Assembly (NCBI GenBank): GCA_964035575.1
Contig: OZ037881.1
Coordinates: forward strand, 806,001-870,000
Direction of reading: 5' to 3'
Length of the DNA stretch: 64,000 nucleotides
Origin: Rhynchopus sp. YZ270_cl-10
Taxonomy: Eukaryota > Euglenozoa > Diplonemea > Diplonemida > Diplonemidae
Below, piece after piece: positions 18,986 to 28,893 of the stretch. Under the pieces are notes generated by a model. It had not been told where the DNA came from. It searched no databases and worked only from the letters and a program-made list of their open reading frames with translations. Positions within the stretch are counted from its first letter, which is position 1; each line of letters starts with the position of its first letter. Made by a program: the position numbers and the translations under genes.

Positions 18986-19979
18986 TTTTTCTTTTCTTTT
19001 CTTTTTTTTTGAAATCAGAGTGGCTATCTCAAATTCTTGCGTTTCTCAAAAAAAATTATTACATCCCCACTACGGACCACTTTTGCGGGGTGGCTGACCG
19101 TTTCAAATTATCCTCCTCCCTCCATCCCTTTTTTTGGCCTTTTTTAAAAGATGTGACTGCACTGTGAAGCATATTCATCTCACAACTTTCCCCCCCCTTT
19201 TTTTCCCTTTTTTTTTCCTGCTCCGGGTAAAATCTCCTATCCCATGGACATTAGAGGACTGCCATGAACCATAGGAAAGAGAGAGGTGACTGTCATTGAC
19301 TGGCTCACCTGTTCAGTAGGTCTCAAAATGTTGTTTCTAAACAAGGAAAACTATATTGAAAATTTGTAAAAAGAAAAATGTGTGCAACACAAAAACTCAA
19401 TATATATATTTTTTTTGTTGGTGTTCGTAAGAAATGTTCATCTCAAAACACATCCCACAACTCAGCTATTTGTTGTGTAAGGTGAACGAAGCATTGTGGG
19501 CCGCTGAGGATCAACCCTTGCAAACGTTTTTCTTTGCTGTGTGAATGAAGTGCTATCTTGGGTTTGATAACCCTTGGAGAACCAGTACCTGCATCTGGTG
19601 TCTCTCGTTTGCACTTTGCACTTCTCATTTCTTTTAAATGCTACCTTCACATTTCACTTATTCATATAACCCCCCCTTCAGAAGTTGTTATGTGCAGTGA
19701 GGGTGTCATCTTGGCTCAAGACTTGATTGACAAATAACAAAAGCTATTTATAAAACCAGAAAAAATGTTGCTGCTCAGAAGGCCCCCTGTTCTCCCCGTT
19801 TACGTGTTCACATGAAGTATGCGGTGAAAAGAAGCTAGGGTGGTTCACTGTGGCTGCAAAAATTGGTTTCTATTTGGTCGTCGTTTCGTGTGGTGTGCGG
19901 GCTATATTAGCCCCAATAGTTTAGTTTTGTGTCAGTCGCTGTCAATGAGAGATGCCAAGGTTTAACGCTATATTTTTTT

Positions 19980-20016
19980 TGTGACTTAGCAACAGCGAGA
20001 CTTAGCATCATCTCAC
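19980..20016 (+). repeat. R1 hairpin repeat copy
   Basis: GTGACTTAGCAACAGCGAGA followed by CTTAGCATCATCTCACAC. The first arm has drifted, while the CTTAG arm and ATCATCTCA block remain. Confidence 0.55.
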
Positions 20017-20176
20017 ACTTCCCCTCCTTTACCTACTGGGTAAGGCGTGTTGACGGGGAAAACGAATCACACCTTTTTCTCTTCAGAACGAGAGAAGCGC
20101 CCTGGGGTGCAAAAGCTTCCAGATGTGTTCCGCGCAAGGTTTTTCCTGAGTCACCTTGCCAACTAAACAAAAAATA

Positions 20177-20288
20177 GTGGTGTTCATCTTCGGTTGTCTA
20201 CACTAAAACAACCAAGTTTTCAAAAAAAAACAAACACAGTGGAGATTGCACAACTGTGGTAACTACACTACTCCAACAATTTAACAAA
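20177..20288 (+). repeat. R4b + R4 repeat pair
   Basis: R4b (20177-20229: GTGGTGTTCATCTTCGGTTG, CTACACTAAAACAACC, TTTTCAAAA) is followed by R4 (20238-20288: AGTGGAGATTGCACAACTGT, CTACACTACTCCAAC, AATTTAACAAAA). Both share CTACACTA, then CAAC and a TCAAAA tail, so they are probably branches of one family. The same order recurs at 55687-55796. Other R4 copies: 27759-27829, 50683-50756 and 51150-51221. Other R4b copies: 20428-20482 and 27113-27168. Confidence 0.7.
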
Positions 20289-21155
20289 AAAGCAAAAAAA
20301 ATGCAAAGCAAATCGTTACTTTGTCTTGGAAAGGGGGTTGGGTGGCACACCCCTGCTATTCACCCTCTCCCCTCCTCCCCACTAAGTTCTCACGTGTGTA
20401 TAAAATAACAAAACGATAGAGAGGATAGTGAAAGCCTGTCTGAATGGCAGCTACACTAAAACCAACGAATTATCAAAAAAACAAAAAAAAAAAAACGATC
20501 TGCGTCTATACCCTTGAATTTTATTAGCCTTCGGGCGATTTTGTGTCATATTGATACAACAGTAAACGTCTAAATTTGTATATTTTTCTCTTTTTTCTCA
20601 GAACCTTTCTGTGACCCCCTCCCCGCGTGGCATATTTTTTGTTTTTTGCTCCAAATTTCATTTTTGTCCCCTAGATCCTCATCGTTGAGGATCGTGTCTG
20701 TCGGTATGTGGTTATGCTTCGCTCTTTTAACTAAAGATGAAGATGAGTGACCTACACGTTCATCTTATATTATTCTTTACAAAAGTTTGCAAGGGGACTA
20801 ACCATGTACGGCTTGTGTTCGTTTTTAACTTCTCCTTTTTCTTCATTTTTTTCTTTGAGTAGAGGTGGACAAAATGGCCGTTCCAGCGCATGAGGGTCTC
20901 GGAACGCCACAAAGCCTCCCTCATCGCGAGGGAAGAGAAAAAATAACATATTACAATGGCAACGGATTCTGTCAACACGATTTTTTTTAAAAAAAGAAGA
21001 CGTGTTCGGCAGATGGTTGATACAAAAAAAAAACGTGCTTTTTATGTATTTTTCTTTTATTTTCCAAATTTCCAAAGAATTAGCTAACATCTTGACTTTT
21101 TTCTCTCTCCCTTCCCCATCTCCCATCTCACCCTTCACACTCAGGAACAAAGGGG

Positions 21156-23087
21156 ATGGCCGAAATCCCCCCAGCACTACCACCCCCGCCACCTGCTGCG
21201 GAACACCACCTCAAAAATGCAAATGACAAGCAGCAAAACAACGCGGTCCCGCCCCCTTCACTTCCGCCGCCAACGAACGGCTCGTTCCTCCCTGCGGCGG
21301 CAATCCCTGAGGGGTCTACACGCTCAGGCTTCAGCGAGAAGCCCGCACCCCCTATGCCTCCACAGTCACCTACCGCACAGAGCCCTCACCCTGTTCTCAC
21401 CAACGGCGTAAAACGGCGGTTCACCATTCAGGTCGACCATGTCGGGCAGGACCCAGGATTCGACTTTTATCATGACGCAAAAAAGAACGAGGTTTGGATT
21501 GTCGCTGTGTCTGCAGGGTCTCCTATGGAGCGTGCCGGTGTTGTTCCCACAGCACGTTTTATTTCTTTCAATGGACAAAGCGTAACCGGGCAGGAGACTC
21601 TCCAAGGGGCAATAAGGGGATGGGTGGAGTCCCGCCGTTTGTCTGCCGAAATGGAGTTGTTTCATGACCCAAATACACCAGAGCCGAACCATAAGACCGC
21701 AGCCCCGCTTCCTCCTACCAGGGGACCGTCTAGTGGAGGATCGTACAGTGAACTGCCTTTTGACCCGCATCAGTTGTCTCCTAATGTGACTTCGTATACA
21801 GTACGCAAAGGGGCTGGGGAAACCTCGTTGGGGATGATTTTTCATACCTATGGCGATGAGTACAATGTGTCTCCAGTATATCTGGTGGGGAATGACCCGG
21901 GGCTGCCGTTTGCACGGTCGAATGTACCGGTAGGTGAGATTGTTTCTCTTGCGGGTATAGACATTAGTTGCAAAGCAGATTTGCGGGCGGCAGTGAAGTC
22001 TGTAGAAGGGGTTACATCATTTCCTATAACCTTAAGACAGCCTGCAGACGCAACGAGACATCCTCCTGGAGTGAAGATGGTGAGCATCATGCGAGGAAAT
22101 GGAGAAGAACGTCTTGGGGTAGAATACACTGAAACACCCGACGGCGTTTTTTCGCAAGAATACGCGAATTCATCTCCATTCAGAAGGGCAGGCGCACCGT
22201 TGGGGCAGATTGTTTCGATAGATGGGGTAGATATTTATGATGGTGACGACATGGTGCGTGCAAAGAGAAAGCTCGATGACAGAGGTGCCATAAATTTCAC
22301 TGTCGCGATCCGCCCCTGCGCGCCTCCAGTCATCAAGCGTGCTGCACCCCTCCCCCCTAACAGGGATTCGATCGACCCTGATGCCACCCCAGTAGAGAGG
22401 TTATCCGCAGAATTAAAGGTGCTTGCGACACAGCGGAGAAAGGGTCTTATCAGCGAGGATAAATACCTTAAGATGAAGGCCGCCATAGTTAACGTCCTCA
22501 ACGAGCACGAACCGACAGTGCAGACCAGAAAAGAACCCCCCTCCAACAGAGCCCGAGTGGTTTCCTCTCGCAAAGTTCTTCTTCGGAGCAGCCCCGAAGC
22601 CGGAAGCGGTTTTGTTCATGGCAGTGGGGTGTACGGTACCGTAGCGGTGCAAAGCCTTGCCCCTGGGGGATGGGTGTGGGTGCGCAGCCTTGACCCTAAG
22701 GTGGAGCTGCAGGAGGGCTTCATTAGAGAAGCGCATTTGCAGTATGTGAACTCAGAGAATCCTCCTGTATCTCGCCCTTCGAGGAGAGGGCATTCTCGGC
22801 ATTCTCCACGCGCCGAGAGGCAAGGGTCTGGGCAGTTAAACGGTCTTCTCGGCAGAGTGCTGTCAGAGATCGGCGACACCGACAGTACCGGAACTGGCAG
22901 GAACCTTGCGAGGAATATATCAAGTGACGACGGTGTGGTCGCAGTGGACGAACACTTTGACCCCATCACCGGGCAGTGGCGGCCGACCTATGTCCGTCGT
23001 GGCTGGGGGATGCGGCAGCATGCAGACGGCGCCTACGCACCTCCCCAAGCTGCGATGCGTGCAGCCAGAGCCCAGGAGGTGTTGTAA
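21156..23087 (+). CDS. Cytosolic adaptor with three PDZ-like domains and an SH3-like domain
   Basis: 643 residues, one exon. A Pro-rich N-terminal tail (residues 1-85) is followed by three PDZ-like modules. The first is at about 88-175, with DPGFDFYHD, then SPMERAGVVP and ISFNGQSV. The second is at about 210-298, with SLGMIFHTYG and GEIVSLAGIDI. The third is at about 305-388, with ERLGVEYTE and GQIVSIDGVDI. Residues about 408-450 are a helical SHOCT-like stretch (RKGLISEDKYLKMKAAI). Residues about 463-530 resemble an SH3-like fold (VLLRSSPEAGSG ... GGWVWVRSL ... GFIREAHLQYV). The tail is disordered. No signal peptide or membrane segment. Likely a scaffold; I do not recognise an orthologue. 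An AG acceptor at 21143-21144 lies 11 nt before the start. Confidence 0.75.
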   Translation: MAEIPPALPPPPPAAEHHLKNANDKQQNNAVPPPSLPPPTNGSFLPAAAIPEGSTRSGFSEKPAPPMPPQSPTAQSPHPVLTNGVKRRFTIQVDHVGQDPGFDFYHDAKKNEVWIVAVSAGSPMERAGVVPTARFISFNGQSVTGQETLQGAIRGWVESRRLSAEMELFHDPNTPEPNHKTAAPLPPTRGPSSGGSYSELPFDPHQLSPNVTSYTVRKGAGETSLGMIFHTYGDEYNVSPVYLVGNDPGLPFARSNVPVGEIVSLAGIDISCKADLRAAVKSVEGVTSFPITLRQPADATRHPPGVKMVSIMRGNGEERLGVEYTETPDGVFSQEYANSSPFRRAGAPLGQIVSIDGVDIYDGDDMVRAKRKLDDRGAINFTVAIRPCAPPVIKRAAPLPPNRDSIDPDATPVERLSAELKVLATQRRKGLISEDKYLKMKAAIVNVLNEHEPTVQTRKEPPSNRARVVSSRKVLLRSSPEAGSGFVHGSGVYGTVAVQSLAPGGWVWVRSLDPKVELQEGFIREAHLQYVNSENPPVSRPSRRGHSRHSPRAERQGSGQLNGLLGRVLSEIGDTDSTGTGRNLARNISSDDGVVAVDEHFDPITGQWRPTYVRRGWGMRQHADGAYAPPQAAMRAARAQEVL

Positions 23088-23251
23088 AATGGGAGACTGT
23101 TTTGTAATGTAATGTGTATTTTTTTTGTATTTGAGAAGGGCGTCTGATTTTTTGTTTTGACAAATCGGGAGGGGGAGATGGGTGGGAAGGGAAAATCATA
23201 ATTGGTAATGAAAACCACAGCGAGGTTTATTCAACAAAACAGCCATATTTT

Positions 23252-23303
23252 ATGTGGCGGACGACCCCGAAATAGCACAAAATAGCACCTCCCTTCCGCA
23301 CCA
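23252..23303 (-). mobile_element. R6 element, reversed and partly decayed
   Basis: Read on the - strand it gives GGTGCGGAAGGGAGGTGCTA, then TTTTGTGCTATTTCGGGGTC and GTCCGCCACAT. This matches the 67-bp core of R6 at 27666-27732 and 52994-53065. Confidence 0.7.
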
Positions 23304-23758
23304 ATTTAGTGATTTTTGTGCTTTTTTTTTTTTGAAAAGCAATGCAAAGAGAAGAAGTGGCTTTTGCGGGTTTTCTGTTGATTGAAAGACGAGCCAAGAA
23401 TCTTGGGCACGCCGTAGTCAAGAGCACACCCCTCTATCCACATCTCTTTGTCTCTTTTCTATTGTTGCTGTACGACAGCGATTACGTCTGCAAGGTCCAA
23501 CCACTTCTTTTGCTGTGTATTTTTTTCAAAAGTAAAACGTAAAAAAGGCCACACTGTAGAAACAAGACATTTTAATAAACAGCCACAGAGATACAATCAC
23601 GACAGCGCAACAGCCTTTGAATGACGTCATGATATTTTATTTTTTCTCGTTTTAATGTTTCTCCCAGATGCACCCCATTTCTTTTTCGAGGTGATTCAGT
23701 AGTTTTGTGAGGCTTAGTTTCATCGTATCTCTTTTTCTTTGCCATATTTCTCTCAAAG

Positions 23759-23805
23759 GTGACTAAGCAAGTGAGAGGCTCAGGATCATCTTACAAACTT
23801 TTCTT
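23759..23805 (+). repeat. R1 hairpin repeat copy
   Basis: GTGACTAAGCAAGTGAGAGG then CTCAGGATCATCTTACAAAC, followed by TTTTC and T runs. A partial sister (GAGGCTTAGTTTCATCGTA) lies just upstream at 23703-23730. Confidence 0.75.
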
Positions 23806-24662
23806 TTCTTTTTGTGCGTTCATCCGTGGCTGGCATCCTATACGAAAAGGGTCAGTCGGAGGTGCCTGCATCACTGTTTACCATCTCTTATTATTGTTCA
23901 TCTGGCAAACGTCTTCTATTCATTTTAGTTGTGCTTGCATCCCGGATGATCGGCATTGTACGTGGGTCGTCTCGAGGTGCCTGCAGCAACAATTACCATC
24001 ATTGGTGTGGTCGATGGAAGGTGATTCGCGCTTCTTGCGCGCTTTTTCCCTGTTGGTTTGCTGAAGGGGGGGTGGGTAAAGCGGCTGTCAATGGGACACA
24101 CAATTGTTCAGTTGCTTCTTCAGCTCCTTGTCCTCCGTGTTCCATCTTGCGGACAGTCTTGATCATGGACATTTTATTGTTTGTGTCCCCCTATGCAGCC
24201 ACACCAGTGATTATTTTTTTTTTGGGGGAATGCGAGTTTTAACATCATACCAAGCAGGTGAAGAATCTTTTTGCAATTTCATGTTGCCAACAAAGATTTT
24301 TTTAAAAATAGGGGTAAATTGATGCTTTTGTTTGCGAGTATCGAAACTTTTGCTTTGTCATCGCTCAAAGCGCATCACTGTCTTATCAGGGGGGTAATAT
24401 TGTTAAAAAGGTGACTAAACAGTCTTATTTACCGTAGTCGTATTATCGACCGTAATGTTCGACCTTTTCAGGATTTTTTTCTGGAAGTTCGACCTGTTTT
24501 ACGGAACATTTTTTTACGAATACAGTACTTCTTTTTTTCCGTTCTTTTTTTTTTTTTCAACTCCCTGAAATATTCTGAGTATACCTGATACGTTGGTAGC
24601 TGTATGTTGATCCCCTCCCTGAGATATTTGGTGCTTAGGGCGCTTATTCATATGTTTTTTCC

Positions 24663-24835
24663 CTCAGTGCCCTGCGTCCGCCGATGAACGGTGAGGCGTG
24701 TTGCACCTTTTTACTTCTCTTCCCCTTCTTTTTGGAAAATATTGCATTTAATGTTCGACAACCCCACAGAGAACCAGGTGCCCTGCGTCCGCTGTTGTCC
24801 GGTGAGGCGTTTTTGCACTTTTTATCTTCTCTTTA
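24663..24835 (+). repeat. Two R2 copies in close tandem
   Basis: Copy 1 (24663-24720) reads GTGCCCTGCGTCCGCCGATG, then CGGTGAGGCGTGTTGCAC. Copy 2 (24756-24835) includes the upstream block AACCCCACAGAGAACCAGG, then CCCTGCGTCCGCTGTTGTCC and GGTGAGGCG. Both are followed by TTTTTACTTCTC-like or TTTATCTTCTC-like tails. Confidence 0.7.
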
Positions 24836-25470
24836 ATCTTATGCCTTACGGTTCATCCATCCTTCAAGTTCTTTTGGTACCCTCTCACAAGAGGGCTTTG
24901 TATTTCACTTTATTTTGTTGGGGAGGGGAGCGAATTTATTTTCGCTGGAGTTCCGGTGTTTTTTTTCTTCCACAATTTCCCATATTTTTGTTTTGTTCTA
25001 GACTTATGTGCACAATGATTCATATTTCCCCCTTCCCCCCCCCCGGTTTTCCCGGACAGGGGCTGAAACTACTTTTTTTGCCTTTCTTTTTTTGCGTTTT
25101 TTTGGTGACATAGTGCCTGAATGATAACAGATTTTAAATGTTTGCTTTGTTTTTATTTTTCAAATAAACCCCTCATTTTCCTGCACCTTCCATATTGATG
25201 CCGTTGTATCAAAGATGTGTGCACGAGAGGCACAACGGCTTTTTTGGCATCAATAAAGGGGCAACTCTGCATAATAAAATTCATTTTTTTATTTTGCACT
25301 TCCAAAAAAAACTCTCGACTCTCCCTTCACTTTATGACAAAATCAGTCAGAAAACAAAAAAAAAGAAAAAAAACAACTTTTGAAGTAAACACCATTTTTT
25401 TCACTTTATGATGACCCATCCTTAGTTGTTTGCACCTCAGATGGTGGCTCGTTTTGTTCAGGGTTCAGCT

Positions 25471-25556
25471 GATCGCGGAAACCCGCAGAGAAACAGTGTT
25501 TGTCACCGTCCACTGGTGTACGGTGAGGCGGTTTTGAACTTTCAACTTCTCTTCAA
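25471..25556 (+). repeat. R2 repeat copy
   Basis: CGCGGAAACCCGCAGAGAAA, CACCGTCCACTGGTG, CGGTGAGGCGGTTTTG, then ACTTTCAACTTCTC. It ends in long T and G runs. Confidence 0.65.
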
Positions 25557-26811
25557 ATATTTTTTTTTTTGGGGGGGGGGTTTTTTTTTGTTACGCGGAA
25601 ATGGTTGGTAACAACAGACACGCAATCCTCACAAAAGACTGTCTGCGAATCCACCAATCCCATTAAATAGACTTACAATTTTGTCGCAGCTATCTTGCAC
25701 TGCTGATCTTGCACATGACACATGACATGATACCTGTTGGAAATATTAAACAAGACTTCTTAAGGATTTATCATGTCATTTATCATGCAATATCACAAGC
25801 GCATAAGGGTATTCAGAACGGGGTTGATAGTAGTAGCTACAAAGCTTCGACATTAACTGTGGACAGTTTGTCCACCACTGAGAACCCTGGCCTATGTGAA
25901 AAATAGAAATTTTTTATTTTGTTCCTGTCAAAAAAGAAAGTGTTTCTGAGAGCACAATAACCCCACCGCGGAGAGGGATTGGCTCGGAAATACGCTTTTT
26001 TTTTTCTCTTCTTCAGGGGAAAATAATCAGGAAGGTTTCAAAATTAGCTAACATCCTCCCTGGCTTTATGGAACCAACACCTCCCTTTTGCGTAAGACGT
26101 AGTAGCTTCAGTTTTAAACCTCTTTGGGAGAGGGTTTTTGTTTGTTGCTTCAATTGCCCCCTTTTTTTTGCGTACCGAAAAAAAAATATTGAATACCATT
26201 ATCTATAAAGTCTGTTGCCCGTTTGCACCAATTTGTATCCGAAAAGGAAACGATGGTGTAACATTTATGGCACGAACTGAAAATGCGCGATTCTTTTTTT
26301 TTCTTCTTCTTTTCTTTACTTTGAGATCTGTATTAGGTTGTTGTTTTTGTGGTTTGTTTGTTTGTTTTTGAAGCGTTTTTGAAGACCAAACGCAGGGCAC
26401 CTTATTGCCGTCTCTGACCCCACGAAATGGAGCGGAGTTCCGGAGCTCACGATTGCAACGTAGCTACATCCACCTTGAGATGTCTTGCACGTTTATCAAT
26501 TTCACTTTTTGTTGTGAATGGGAAACGGTAGGGAGAAAAGAAACAGCAAAAAGAGAGTCTTCTGACTTTTCTGGTTGCCTTGTCTCCTATATGCCGCGGG
26601 GAGAACAACCGACCAACCTCGATTCCTTTGTCACTGTGTACGCTATGGACATTAGCAGGACTTCTCCTCCCCCAGAAATTTCATAAAATCTCAAATAAAG
26701 GTAAGGCCCCCAATTGGCATCTGTGAAAAAAGGGGTAAAAAGTGAGAAAATGTGTGTACCGTGAAAGGTTTGCACGATTTTGCCTTTGTTTGTGTTGTTG
26801 TTGTTTTGAAG

Positions 26812-26855
26812 GGTGACTAAGCACAAAAAAGGCTTAGGTTCATCTTATAAACTCT
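26812..26855 (+). repeat. R1 hairpin repeat copy
   Basis: GGTGACTAAGCACAAAAAAG then GCTTAGGTTCATCTTATAAA. The CTAAGC and GCTTAG arms pair perfectly; the loop is A-rich here instead of CGAGAG. Confidence 0.8.
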
Positions 26856-27112
26856 TTTCTTCCAGTATGGTCTGTTACTATTGTTTTCTTTTTCTCCCCC
26901 CAAATAGCAACTCTCATTGAAAACTGGCAACACTTTTGTTGTCTATAACATTTAAAAAGTTTTTCTCCCCTCTCCATTGACGCTCCAATTTGAAAGAAAA
27001 CCTGAAAGATGTGTGTAGGTTAGCTTAGGTTAGCTTCGGTCTGCATGCACAGAATCACACAGACACCCCCCTCATTCCTCCCATGCCTTCAGCCTATTAA
27101 AAAAAACGCTAT

Positions 27113-27168
27113 AGTGGAGTTCATCCTCGGGTGGCTACACTAATACAACCAAGTTTTCAAAAAACGCA
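27113..27168 (+). repeat. R4b repeat copy
   Basis: GTGGAGTTCATCCTCGGGTG, GCTACACTAATACAACC, AAGTTTTCAAAA. Nearly the same as 20177-20229. Confidence 0.7.
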
Positions 27169-27600
27169 AAGCTTTTTTTTTTTTGCGCCTCATTGAACAA
27201 AGAAAACCTCAAGAGGGGGGGTTATCTTTTCAAGATGGCTAAAGCAGTCTTAAGTTCTCTATATTTTTTACCAAAAATCATTGTTTTCATTTCTTTTTTG
27301 GTGCCCTGCGTCTGGTGTCCGGAGGTTTTTTTTTTGCACACGCCCCTTTTTTTTCTCACAAATTCTCTCTTTTTTATTTTCTTCAAAATCTGCTCATCGC
27401 TTTCTTTCCCGAAACATCGAATTAGAAACAAAAATAAAGCGTAAAATCTACCCCAAAAAAACACTCTTTTCTCCATCATACCTAACTCACCCCTTCAATT
27501 TCTACAGTTCTACAAACTCCGCGCACTCAGCTCTATAAGAGATGAGAATATGAACCTCCAGGGCGACTGGATTCCTCCTCAGAACGGGCTGCTCCATCCT

Positions 27601-27732
27601 TGGTGTGGCTGAAAGGGGGTGCTACTTTCTGCTATTTTCTGCTATTCTGGGCATCTGGATTTTTTGGTGCGGCTGAAGGGAGGTACTATTTTTGTGCTAT
27701 TTTCTGCTATTTTGGGGTCGTCAGCCACACCA
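27601..27732 (+). mobile_element. R6 element (MITE-like), about 180 bp upstream of the IQ gene
   Basis: 132 bp made of two related halves. The second half (27666-27732) begins GGTGCGGCTGA and ends TCAGCCACACC, so it has about 11-bp inverted ends around a pyrimidine-rich core with CTATTTTCTGCTATTTT. The same compound unit lies at 52932-53066, upstream of the DUF1769 gene and in the same orientation. Confidence 0.8.
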
Positions 27733-27758
27733 AATCCTACTTTTAAAAAAGTAGCTGA

Positions 27759-27829
27759 AAGTGGAGATTGCACAACTGTGGCAACACAACTGAGACAACT
27801 ACACTACTCCAACAATTTATCAAAACGTT
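27759..27829 (+). repeat. R4 repeat copy
   Basis: AGTGGAGATTGCACAACTGT, GGCAACACAACTGAGACAAC, TACACTACTCCAAC, AATTTATCAAAAC. It starts 26 bp after R6 and lies just before the IQ gene's acceptor region. Confidence 0.75.
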
Positions 27830-27911
27830 TATTAGAGATGAGAACATACACTCCCCAACCCCCTCCTCACCTTTTCCTCTCAGGAATGCGATAAAAGAGG
27901 TCTTTTTTGAG

Positions 27912-28658
27912 ATGGATGAGGCTGTAGCCGCTGCTGCAATACAGCGAATGTGGCGATGTAATTGTGCACGATTCGAGATACGATGGAGGGTGCTTGCTGC
28001 ACAGGATAAAGATAGGAGAAGACGGAGACATCAAGGGGCTGCCTTGGTGCAAGGACAGTGGCGTATGCATGAGGCCCGACGACGTTGCAAAACGTTACGG
28101 AAAGATCAGGTTTCTACAGCACCAGGGTTGCAAGCAGATGACATCACACAGGATGAAACCTTTGAAGACAGCCTCCCCTCCCCGAGGGGAGTACAGCACA
28201 GCATCGCTCCGCACAACGCTGCAGCAGTGATACAACGTGCATACCGTGTGCACAACGCCTTTTTTGAGGCGAGGTGGCGTTCACGGCGACGCACCGGGTG
28301 TAGGGAACGGGCCAGGCAAGAGGAGGAGGCGGAGTTTTTGTATAGCGTGCTCGCTTTGTTGCAGAGGGTGGGAAGAGGGGGTGTGGCGCGTGTTGGTGTG
28401 TTTCGTGATTTAAAGGAAGCGGTTGCCCGCATCCCGTATGAAACGATGCGTCGTAAGTTGCGTCTGCAAAGCGCGCTGCGTATTCAGGCCGCCTGGCGCA
28501 ACTATAACGCAAAAGTTCGTTCTCATTTAGAAATCCACGCCCGCTTCAAAAACAGCGAGCTAAAATGGAACACCGGAAGGGAAATGCTCTCGATAGATGA
28601 ATACATTCAACAGCGTGGGGGCGAGGAGCTTTACAGTTCACTTACTCTTACTTTGTGA
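27912..28658 (+). CDS. IQ-motif (calmodulin-binding) protein
   Basis: 248 residues from the ATG at 27912 (MDEAVAAAAIQRMW). Earlier in-frame sequence lacks a good start, and a CCTCTCAG acceptor at 27882-27883 precedes it by 28 nt. Five IQ-like helices: AAAIQRMWRCNCARFEIRW, AALVQGQWRMHEARRR, AAVIQRAYRVHNAFFEARW, ALLQRVGRGGVARVGV and ALRIQAAWRNYNAKV. The pattern IQxxxRxxxxR or a relaxed form is present in most. Strongly basic, no membrane segment. IQ motifs generally bind calmodulin or centrin-type proteins; the partner is unknown. An upstream exon cannot be excluded because an AG acceptor lies in the same open frame. Confidence 0.75.
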   Translation: MDEAVAAAAIQRMWRCNCARFEIRWRVLAAQDKDRRRRRHQGAALVQGQWRMHEARRRCKTLRKDQVSTAPGLQADDITQDETFEDSLPSPRGVQHSIAPHNAAAVIQRAYRVHNAFFEARWRSRRRTGCRERARQEEEAEFLYSVLALLQRVGRGGVARVGVFRDLKEAVARIPYETMRRKLRLQSALRIQAAWRNYNAKVRSHLEIHARFKNSELKWNTGREMLSIDEYIQQRGGEELYSSLTLTL

Positions 28659-28893
28659 TTATATTTTTCCCCCATCCCCCCCACTTCCCTCCTTTGCATT
28701 TGCACTTTCAACTTGGCCCTTTGGTTTATCTTACCAATTTTCTTTCCTCACCTTGTCATAACCTTTTGAAGTCACCCTTTAATGCTGTTTGCTAAGATAA
28801 GAAAATGAATTTGAATAGTATCGTTTTCCCTCATCACATGCTACACCACACCACATCACCACCCCTCTCCACCAGGCGGCAATACACCGCACG

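Larger units (their letters stand above)
17047..21155. other. Repeat-rich intergenic region
   Basis: AT-rich with many A and T runs and no gene I can support. Contents: R1 copies at 17460-17497, 18861-18890 (partial) and 19980-20016; a 466-bp inverted-repeat element at 18043-18508; R2 copies at 18907-18985 and 19567-19628; R4-type copies at 20177-20288 and 20428-20482. A pyrimidine tract ends in AG at 21143-21144, 11 nt before the next start codon. Confidence 0.6.
23088..27911. other. Large AT-rich, repeat-filled intergenic region
   Basis: No gene is supported in 4.8 kb; open frames here are short and driven by T/A runs. Contents: a reversed R6 copy (23252-23303), R1 copies (23703-23730 partial, 23759-23805, 26812-26855), R2 copies (24663-24720, 24756-24835, 25471-25556, 27300-27350), R4b (27113-27168), R6 (27601-27732) and R4 (27759-27829). 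Near 23848 and 23970 the phrase GAGGTGCCTGCA recurs in a local duplication, also seen near 39434. A pyrimidine tract ends in AG at 27882-27883. Confidence 0.6.
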
